Source: Synaphobranchus kaupii (Eukaryota > Chordata > Actinopteri > Anguilliformes > Synaphobranchidae). Taken from it: DNA of 64,000 bases. Below, one piece after another: positions 47,220 to 56,113 of the stretch; the first letter of the stretch is position 1; every line of letters starts with the position of its first letter. The stretch is taken from contig CM056388.1 in NCBI GenBank assembly GCA_029718625.1, positions 1,932,651 through 1,996,650 of the forward strand. The letters run 5' to 3'. Position numbers and translations under genes: made by a program. The notes beneath the pieces are model-generated. The model had not been told where the DNA came from and made no database searches. It was given only the letters and a program-made list of their open reading frames with translations.

Positions 47220-47253
47220 CCCTTCTGAATATATGAACTTTGGGGGAAACTGA
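47220..47253 (+). pseudogene. Relic of IFITM C-terminal codons after gene C stop
   Basis: CTTCTGAATATATGAACTTT then GGGGGAAACTGA aligns with the last codons and stop of gene A (TTTCCTGAACATATGGACTTTG..., ending GGTAACTGA). It is now 3' UTR. The reading frame was lost upstream of it by the new TGA at 47198-47200 and nearby indels. Confidence 0.85.
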
Positions 47254-47498
47254 CGCAATTAAGTGATAAGATGTTTCTTTCCCTGCTTGCCTATTTTTTC
47301 TGTGACGTCATCTGTGGATTTTGAAGCATTTTAGCCTTGCTACCAATTTCTACCAAATTCGAATCCTGTTCATTTGGTTAATATTTTTTTGCTATTATTG
47401 AGAAACTGATGGTGCGCAATTTCATGTAATTTTGCTGCTTAAACTGACTATGGCACAGATATCCTGTTTTTCATTGTTTGTTGTAATATAGCCTATAC

Positions 47499-47640
47499 AG
47501 TGGGAATGGAAAGTATTTGGGCAGTGACACAATTTTTGTTGTTTTGGCTCTGTACTCCAGAACACTGGATTTGAATGGAACAGTAACTATGAGGTTGAAG
47601 TGCAGACTTTCAGCTTTAATGTGAGAGTCTTTATTTGTTT
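47499..47640 (+). repeat. Tc1-derived MITE fragment
   Basis: CAGTGGGAATGGAAAGTATT, GGCTCTGTACTCCAGAACAC and AAGTGCAGACTTTCAGCTTT are typical words of a fish Tc1-derived repeat also present at 12660-12800. Confidence 0.6.
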
Positions 47641-49366
47641 GGTTTTGGTTGACATGTTAAAATCGAAATTTCGCCCATCAATATCTCAGCCGTTTTAGCA
47701 GCAATTACCAAGCCACTTGGCAGATCAACTCATCTCATCAATATCTCAACATAAAACAAATATGGGAAAGATTTGTTAAGCCATTTTCATACAATTAAGT
47801 ACATACAGAAAAATTTGTATTTAGATTAAGACTTTTTTTCCAATGACCTAGCTCAAATTCTACAACTCTAATCTCTAAAGTTGACATAGGGATATGTCGG
47901 GCATGACATGGACTAATGCTTTTGATGGGTGATATTTCTGTTTATTGTAGTTTTTAAATAAACCTTTATAATTCTACAATACCAGAAATTAATTGTCCAT
48001 TGACTTAACATTGGGGCATAAATTTGCTAGCAACCGAAGGCTAATTGAAAGTTTGAACTACCGTTACCACAGTCTCGTGCAATGCGAGATTTCTTACTCC
48101 TCACTCTCTCTGAAGCTTCCAGAGTGCACAGAAACCAGCCCATAGATATGAACCAGCCGTAGGCTACTAACGTTAACTGTTACCTATTTTTAAACTAAAT
48201 GTCCAAAGCGAGTTTTGAATTTTCCATATGGTTTAGCATTCTTCGGAATCACAAGACGTGTGGGCAAATCAACTCGAGAGAGCAAGTTGCATAACATTAT
48301 TTTGCTTAATATTTTGCCAGGTCAGTGATCACAGCAGTTCCACATAACTGACTGAACAGCAACAACAGGCTAGCTACCGTTACAGAGTGACAAAGCTAGA
48401 AATCTAACTTTGATAGCGAGATTAAAACAAATGTATGTTAACTTAGCTAGTCACGTTACTCCTTTCAGACATGTCCACAATATTATCTGTAACGTTAATG
48501 ACAAGCGCCACACCGTGTGAGCTATCAACTAAAGTTAGCTAGGTAGTATTACAAGCCCCACATGGAACCTAACAGCGCCAAGCAATGCACGTTAACGTTA
48601 CCACAATTAATGTTAACGTTACTTTAGTTCGTCTTTAAAATAGCCAGAAATTTCACTGAATAGTTTTGGCAGATCCTACCAACACAACAGTTGAAGAGTG
48701 ATAGTTTAAGATGACATTTTTAGCCAGTATAACGTCAACGTTAGCTCAGTTAATAGCCTAACTTACTTAGCTAACATATAACGTCGTTAGGGAGTTATTT
48801 TCAGTACAATGCAACGAAAATAATTATCTTAGCCAAGTTAAATAACGTTAGCTAGCTAACGTTATATCTTCCATTGCCATGTGGCGCTAGCCAGCTTACT
48901 AACTTACATTGGGTAAAAAAGAAACTTAAAAATAGAAGAGCCTGACATTGATGGATAAGTTTTAACTTATGGGGGGAGTTCGGGTAACGTTAATGTAGCC
49001 TAATTATTACTATTATTTTAATCCCGTTATAACATACAATTCTTCCCAGAGTACAATTTTTTCCGGGTCCTTTTCTTGACTGTATCTAGTTTTCTAGCAC
49101 TGAACTGTGTCGATATACGCTCTATGCTAGCCAGCAATCTATAAGTAGTTTGATCATTTTCAATGTATTTGCAGTCGGAGTCAGCCACTTTCCCAAAAGC
49201 ATCGTAGAGTTATGATCATCTTTGAATATTTTTTTCTTTGCTTTTCGTTTTAAATATGATCAAACCTAACTGAGACAAAGAGAAGAGTGAGAAAGAAAAA
49301 TAAATATAATAAGTAAATAATAGGCTCGTCAGGCAGCTTAACTCCTCTGTAACAGTGAATTAATCT
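47641..49366. other. Intergenic, AACGTTAGCTAG-rich, no gene
   Basis: No coding sequence is recognised. From about 48160 to 48900 the words AACGTTA, TTAGCTAGCTAAC and TAACGTTAC recur many times without a fixed period. They may be remnants of a palindromic satellite or MITE family. Confidence 0.5.
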
Positions 49367-49367
49367 T

Positions 49368-49430
49368 TGGCGCAGTGGTTAGCGCCGTGGCCTCTCCCCC
49401 TGAAATTCAGTGGTTCGAGCCCCGCCAGAA
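49368..49430 (+). repeat. tRNA-like SINE head
   Basis: A box TGGCGCAGTGG (49368-49378) and B box GGTTCGAGCCC (49412-49422) at tRNA-like spacing. No full tRNA cloverleaf or 3' acceptor is visible, so I call a SINE head, not a tRNA gene. Confidence 0.65.
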
Positions 49431-49486
49431 CCTCGTTCGTTACACAAGCAACGAAAGAAAAACAAAATGATTTAATATTATCTTAA

Positions 49487-50362
49487 AGGAGAAGTTCGGT
49501 ATTTAGCATGTTAAGCCCTGTTATAAGGTTATTTACGATCATATACAACAGTCAATATCAACATTTTGATATATTGCTTTTTGCTCATGTCACAGCTAAC
49601 TTAGCCTACACAATGGATCTGGATGGGCATATAGAAAATCCTTCAAAAAACACCATAAACTCTTGTTTTCAAAGACGGGAAACTCACCGAGTGGTCACTG
49701 GTGTCCGTTGATGTTCTGACACAAAAGTTGTCGCAAAGTATGCTTCATATCGGGTTTTATTTATCATTTTATTAAATCCATTGACTTGTATAGACACCAA
49801 AGGAGGTTTAGATAGACACATCCGCAGCCGGAAACCGGAAATACTTCTGAATTGTTTTGGAAAGTTTGTATTTTTCTGTTGCTCATTAGTGGTCTTGTGC
49901 GTTCGCAGAGTTCGTACTAGCTGCAAAGCAAACCCCGACCTGGTGACCCGGAAGCGGCTCTTCTTTTTCTGCGGTAGCCTTCAAACTCAGCCAGGACCTC
50001 CCAAAATTTCAAGTGGAAGTTTACAAATGTATGGCTGTACGGCGACTGAAAATAGTTATATAAATGTTTAAACGGTCATTTAAAACATGTTGATCATCTT
50101 TGAAACATGTTTTAAATGTAAACGTAAATTTCAAGAAGACACCAGTGACCACTCTGAGTCTTTGAAAACGAGAGTTTATGGTGTTTTTTGAAGGATTTTC
50201 TATATGCCCATCCAGATCTATTGTGTAAGTTTGCTGTGACATGAGCAAAAAGCAATATATCTCAAGACTGCACAGTTTGTCAAAATGTTGATATGGACCG
50301 TTGTATATGATCGTAAATAACCTTATAACAGGACTTAACATGCTAAATACCGAACTTTTCCT
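49487..50362. mobile_element. TTAA-flanked foldback element (piggyBac-like)
   Basis: Ends AGGAGAAGTTCGGTATTTAG and CTAAATACCGAACTTTTCCT, with TTAA on both sides (49483-49486, 50363-50366). The arms are inverted for about 200 bp (GGATTTTCTATATGCCCATC and its inverse). TTAA duplication is the piggyBac/Kolobok hallmark. The 450-bp centre has no recognised protein. Confidence 0.88.
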
Positions 50363-50897
50363 TTAACTATATGATGCTTTTGGCAAACTGATAGGATCCA
50401 TTTATTGCTGTCTACATTTATTTAAATTATTTTGCCTATTGTGAATGTACAATGTACATGTCAGCGCAGGTCACAATAAGTCCTTATAAACCCTATGATG
50501 GGATAATTGATTACACCTGCTCTAGACTATCACGTAGATTAGCGGCCTCTGTCTGCAGAGGTGTGACTTGTACGTAGTAGCCTACCGCATCTGAAGGCAC
50601 AGTTGAGATTTCACGACTAGTCCAATGTTGTCTTGAACTCTACGCATTTCACGGTGTCTATCAGTTACAAGCATTTTTGGGAAAGCGTCGTGAATGGCAA
50701 GTAGGCTATATCTTCACGACACGTTTCACAACATACTTTTCGCTACGACATAGATTAGCCTACTTTGGGAAAGCCACCCCAGCTTGAGAAGCCTTTCTGC
50801 TGCTCAGCCTACATCGGCCCTCACTGCACCGATGCTTAGCAACAATAAAATTTGAACATACAGGAAAAAGTATAACTAACAAAAGCACCGTTTATAC

Positions 50898-51335
50898 AGT
50901 GCCCTCCACTATTATTGGCAACCCTGGTAAAGATGAGTAAAAAGGGTTATAAAAAATTCACCGTTTGGTGAGTTAGCTTAATCTCACACTGAAAAAATGA
51001 GAAAAATCCAACCTTTAATTGAAGTAAATTTATTATGAGAAAAAAAAATCCCTCATCAAGAAATAATTATTTTTAACAAAACCACGTGTGTTATAGTATC
51101 GCTTGTAAGAGTACCAGAAAATAAGATATGAAGTGTCTTTTGATGTTGTTGGGTCACAGACCTCAGGAAGTCATGGCATGCAAAGGATATGTGACCAAAT
51201 ATTATAAATGATTACTTTATTCTATATATAAATGCAGAGGTGCCAATAATTGTGGCACACATGCTTTTCTTAAAAATAATTGTTTATTTTTTCTCATAAT
51301 AAATTTACTTCAATTGAAGGTTGGATTTTTTAGTG
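50898..51335. mobile_element. Tc1-type MITE and foldback arm fragment
   Basis: TACAGTGCCCTCCACTATTA begins a copy of the MITE found at 44991-45210 (inverted). At about 51091 it switches to the right arm of the foldback family (GTATCGCTTGTAAGAGTACC...GCAAAGGATATGTGACC), then returns to the MITE. The two families travel as one composite. Confidence 0.7.
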
Positions 51336-51639
51336 TGAGATTGCAATGGGGTGCAGTGGGGATGCAAATATTGGCAGGTACAAAATCAGTTCTGCCGAAT
51401 AATGCATCCACCTCTTAAGTTTCTTTTCAGACACTTTAGGATCAAACACTGTTACCAGCTCATATTTTGGGCAGTTTTGACTTGACATTGAGATTTTCAT
51501 AGATCTAACACTCACCTGGTCTGAGAAAACAGGGGGATGCAAATTTCGGCAGGTAATAAGATACACATGCCAAATAATGCATCGACACTGCAACTTTATT
51601 TGTAGAGATCTATGAACCAAATGGTTTTATCAGCATATA

Positions 51640-53168
51640 CACTACTCACAAAAAGTTAGGGATATTCGGCTTTCGGGTGAAATTTCAGGATGAACCTAAA
51701 ATGCACTATAACCTTTACAGGTGAAATTAATTTGACCTTCTCTAAACTTTTGAATGCACATGTCCAACTATTCAATGTTTCAGTACTTTTTGCACAACTT
51801 GCTGTTCTCTAACAAGGAGCTGAACGGCAAAATTCACAACAGGTGTTTGATCCATGAATCGACCAATAAATTTCCTGATTCAATTAGAATTGGTATTTAA
51901 ACAGTCCTCTTCATCATGCTGTTCACATTTTGACATCATGAGACCAAGACGACACCTAACAATTGATCAACAGTACCTCGCCATTGCGAGGCTTCAAACA
52001 GGATGTTCTCAGAGGGAAGTGGCCACTGAGGTTAGAGTGTCACAGAGTGTCATCAGCAGGTTGCAACAGAGATACAGAGAGACTGGAAGAGTCACAGAAA
52101 GGCATAGAAGTGGAGGTCCTTTGGCCACATCCCACACTGATGACCGCTTCATTGTGCAGTGCCCTGCGGAACCGGATGATGAATGCCACTCAACTCCAGG
52201 CACATTTAAGGGAGGTGAGAGGCACCCAAGTGTCACGTCAGACCATTCGAAACCGTTTACATCAGCGTGGTCTGCGTGCTAGACGACCTGCAAGGGTACC
52301 TGACCACACCACCAGGCACAGGCGTCATCGTCTTGCATGGGCCAGGGAGCATTTACGCTGGACGAGGGACCAGTGGGCCTCAGTGCTGTTCTCTGATGAA
52401 AGTCGATTCACGTTGAGCAGAAATGATGGCCGCCAACGATGTTGGAGACGTCAAGGAGAGCGCTATGCATCAGCCACTGTTGTCACCAGACGACCCTTTG
52501 GTGGTGGCGGTGTTACAGTGTGGGCAGGTGTGTCTAGTCAATACAGAACTGCCCTACACTTTGTGAATGGTACAGTGACAAGCCCATACTACCTGAATAA
52601 CATCATTAATCCAGTCATTGTGCCCCTGCATGAACAACACAGGCCTAATTTCATCTTCATGGACGACAATGCTCCAGCTCATCGAGGTCGCATCATTAGG
52701 GAAAGGCTGCTGGAGACTGGGGTACCTCAAATGGAGTGGCCTGCACTTTCTCCAGACCTGAATCCCATAGAAAACCTATGGGATCAGCTGACTCACCGTG
52801 TAGAGGCTCGTAACTCTGTACCCCAGAACCTCAATGACCTGAGGGCCGCCCTTCAAGAAGAGTGGGATGCCATGCCTCAGCAGACAATAAGTCGACTTGT
52901 GAACAGCATGAGACGTCGTTGTCAAGCTGTAATTGATGCTCAAGGGCACATGACAAGTTATTGAGACATTGACATTTTTGTTGTGGTATACCCACCACTG
53001 TTGTTGGCTTTTGTTTCAATAAATTGTTTGAGATGAGGAAATCACCATTGCATGCTTCTACTTAAATGCCCTACTTTCATGATACGTATAATATCACTGT
53101 AGCGTGAACTTACATTTTCCATAAATTTCACCCGAAAGCCAAATATCCCTAACTTTTTGTGAGTAGTG
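51640..53168 (+). mobile_element. Tc1-like transposon, copy 3 (1529 bp)
   Basis: TA at 51638-51639 and 53169-53170, complete inverted termini, same orientation as copy 1. Confidence 0.95.
51938..52964 (+). pseudogene. Tc1-like DD34E transposase, copy 3, frameshifted
   Basis: The start [10 protein letters not shown] is in frame and the entire C-terminal catalytic domain is open to the stop at 52964. Near 52155 it reads ATTGTGCAGTGCC where copies 1 and 2 read ATTGTGAACAGTGCC, a 2-bp loss that splits the protein between the DNA-binding and catalytic parts. No other stop is seen in the correct frame. Confidence 0.93.
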
Positions 53169-53170
53169 TA

Positions 53171-54139
53171 TTTTGTGTGCCATTTTGGCTCGACAGTGTG
53201 AATATCAGGTCAATATAAAGCTGAAATAACGGGATGCATTACTTGGCAGCCACAATCAGAAATAATGCATTCAGCCCTTAACACTCAGTAAGGACACTTC
53301 AAATCAAACTGTGATAGGAATAAAATGGTGCTATCAGCACATGCTTTATTTGATCGAGTTTGGCATTTTTCCGCATTTAAAAACACCAACAAGTTCACCC
53401 TCAGAAATATTAGCAGATAAATTTCAGACCATCGTATCAAGGAAATGCTGCTCATAAATCATTACAATGTCTGGTAGTTTTCGCTTTAGCTGTGCGCGCT
53501 CCCGCGAGGTGCATGCAATTCTCGGCGTGCAGGCAGAATTCGGCATAACACCTGAAGCTGTCGCCTACCGTTAACCGAAGCTGAGCTTGTGACAGTTACT
53601 GACAGCATGACCGAAGCAGTATAATATACCTGCATTATATTTAAGGCATCTTGCTAGTCCGTTTTACTGTTGGTATGAGATGTTCTGGCCTGATTACTGC
53701 TTAGGTCGGGCTGTCCGTTAAAACGATTGCCTCATATGGTTCACACACGAAGTAGCTAGTTTCACTATGGCAGAAATGTCTTAAACAATGAAAACGCAAA
53801 GTTTGGCAAAACAATATTTGTTGTAAATAATGCCATGCACCATAACATTTGTAGGCTAGTTAACTTCAAATGCTTAGGCCTAATGGTGCTAACTGTAGGC
53901 CTACCATAGCTAGGTTGAGTAAGGTAATTCGTGGAGGTGAATCTATTTTTTTTACTGTGTAACGTCAAAGGTAGGCTACTCTGCTCACTACGTTATCAAG
54001 TATGTTCCAAAATTGAAGCATACTTGCGCTCTTGCATACTATCAAGTGCGTTTTAGCTGGTGTAATTGGAAGAATGTACTATCTAGAATGCAAATACGTA
54101 GAACGCAATTGTGCATAATGGAACACAGCCCATTTGTAG
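53171..54139. other. Intergenic, no gene recognised
   Basis: AT-rich DNA continuing the sequence interrupted by Tc1 copy 3 (ATAATGCATC-type words occur on both sides). No coding sequence or RNA gene is seen. Confidence 0.45.
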
Positions 54140-54520
54140 TGAACGCAGCATGATCCCGTCCGCTTTTCGTTATGCAAAGCTTTCCCGGCAGGGGGCAGTA
54201 TTGGATAATTAAAAGCTCGATCCGCGATATTGTAAATGCATAATGAATATACACTGGGCTATTTCTATTTTTCCATTATTTCACGGGCAGATCCGATTGA
54301 GTTCTAAAATCTGCTTTAAATAATTGCTCATTCAGCTTCATGAAAACAAAACAAAACCGCTATGTGGAAGAAAGGAAATAAATAATGAACACACAGAATG
54401 GCATTTGTAGCTGCTCAAAAATCTATAAGATGTAATTTCACCTGGGGTTGCAGGTTAAGCTTTGTAATTTAAGGTATAATAACCTCTAAAACCATGCAGT
54501 GGAGTAACTTACAGCCAGTG
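54140..54520 (+). repeat. IFITM 3'-flank block, copy 3 of 3
   Basis: Co-linear with 34645-35080 through CAGTGGAGTAACT, at which point a LINE fragment interrupts the match. Confidence 0.78.
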
Positions 54521-54521
54521 C

Positions 54522-54736
54522 TACAGTTCCAGTCCGTCCCCACGTACCTCGGTGTAAAGCTCGATAGAACGCTGACGTTCAAACAACATCTGGAAGGTGC
54601 CAAGGCAAAGACAACCGCCCGTGCCGGGCTGATACGCCGTCTAGCCGGTACCACATGGGGAACTACGACGAAGACACTGCGCATTTCCACCGAGGCCCTG
54701 GTCTCCGCCGCCGAGTACTGCGCTCCGGTCTGGTGA
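54522..54736 (+). pseudogene. LINE reverse transcriptase fragment
   Basis: Encodes SVPTYLGVKLDRTLTF, LIRRLAGTTWG and EALVSAAEYCAPVW, typical of the region C-terminal to the RT core in fish non-LTR elements. It is only about 70 residues long, with no start and no catalytic box. It sits between the duplicated flank and the satellite. Confidence 0.8.
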
Positions 54737-54750
54737 CGTAGTCCCACTGA

Positions 54751-55412
54751 TAATGAATGCAGACTTTGGTTAAACACTGATAATGAATGCAGACTTTGGT
54801 TAAACACTGATAATGAATGCTGACTTTGGTTAAACACTGATAATGAATGCAGACTTTGGTTAAACATTGATAATGAATGCAGACTTTGGTTAAACACTGA
54901 TAATGAATGCAGACTTTGGTTAAACATTGATAATGAATGCTGACTTTGGTTCAACACTGAGAATGAATGCAGACTTTGGTTATCCACTGAGAATGAATGC
55001 TGACTTTGGTTCAGCACTGATAATGAATGCAGACTTTGGTTCAACACTGAGAATGAATGCAGACTTTGGTTAAACACTGATAATGAATGCAGACTTTGGT
55101 TCAACACTGAGAATGAATGCAGACTTTGGTTAAACACTGATAATGAATGCAGACTTTGGTTAAACACTGATAATGAATGCAGACTTTGGTTAAACACTGA
55201 TAATGAATGCTGACTTTGGTTAAACACTGATAATGAATGCAGACTTTGGTTAAACACTGATAATGAATGCAGACTTTGGTTCAACACTGAGAATGAATGC
55301 AGAATTTGGTTCAACACTGAGAATGAATGCAGACTTTGGTTCAACACTGAGAATGAATGGAGACTTTGGCTAAACGGAGATAATGGAGGCAGATTTTGGC
55401 TAAATGGTGCAG
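54751..55412 (+). repeat. 30-bp minisatellite, 21 full units
   Basis: Unit TAATGAATGCAGACTTTGGT followed by TAAACACTGA, period exactly 30 (54751-55380), with A/T, T/C and TAA/GAA variants and a decayed last unit. The minus strand reads as a repeated decapeptide (N-Q-S-L-H-S-L-S-V-F) for over 300 codons; this is an array artefact. Confidence 0.97.
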
Positions 55413-55629
55413 AGAAAAGATGGAAGCTTTTACACAGCTTTGTAGAATGAGGTACATCACTTCCTTCACTTGTGTGCGAGAAACAAGATCCCTCCACCGA
55501 TTCTGATGACTGTCATTACGATTAAGTTTAAAATTTACATTCCTATCAAATTTGCTTTGTCTGTTTCTCACCATCTGACTTTCTGTTCTTAATTACTTAA
55601 ATTTAAATTATGTCATTATGACATTCAAT

Positions 55630-55885
55630 TATGACAAATTATAACAGTAGCTATATAGATACTACATCACTGTACCTTATGAAATGAATATGGCATTCAC
55701 AAAAGATGGTACGAGCCATCGATGAACAGGTCTCACCTGGCCCCTGTCAGTTTCCTGTGCTAAGCATTGAAGTTCTCAAAATGAAACAAATCCCCAGTTT
55801 AAAAGTTTAAGTCAGAGGATGTGTCCCGTTCTTCTTCAAGCCGTGCGGCAGCCCGTTGATTCGGCTCTGGCCGAACGAAACAAAA
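55630..55885 (+). repeat. IFITM5 upstream region, duplicated at 24100-24375
   Basis: About 125-380 bp upstream of the IFITM5 TATA box. It shares long words with 24100-24375. Conservation in both copies marks it as ancestral IFITM5-proximal DNA. Confidence 0.85.
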
Positions 55886-56009
55886 TAAACTCCCAGCGTA
55901 GAGCCCCGCTCTTCCCCATCGCTCTAACATAAACCCTTGACCACATAATGACAGGCCAGCCGTCCCGATCCGGGCAGGGCCTTGGCGTCGCCACCCTCTC
56001 CTCTGGGAG

Positions 56010-56017
56010 TATAAAAG
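56010..56017 (+). promoter_or_regulatory. TATA box of IFITM5
   Basis: TATAAAAG lies 104 bp before the ATG, in a GC-rich context (GGCGTCGCCACCCTC just upstream). Transcription would begin near 56040. No GAAANNGAAA site was seen within 400 bp upstream, unlike genes A-C. Confidence 0.75.
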
Positions 56018-56113
56018 GCCGGTGCAGGGCTCCAGGGGGGAACAGCCAACGGCAGCACCAGCAGGTCCAGAGGTCCATAGAGGAGCCAGGGCACAGGGGA
56101 AGCACAAGCCAGG

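Noticed and set aside
49368..49430. Functional tRNA gene
   Set aside because: A and B boxes are present, but no complete acceptor stem or cloverleaf could be drawn. A SINE head is the simpler reading.
51963..52964. 333-codon ORF as an intact Tc1 transposase
   Set aside because: The first 60 or so codons are in the wrong frame. The true start at 51938 is in another frame, and a 2-bp loss near 52155 separates them.
54469..55497. 342-codon minus-strand ORF with a decapeptide repeat
   Set aside because: By-product of the 30-bp satellite. No conserved non-repeat domain, signal or splice structure.
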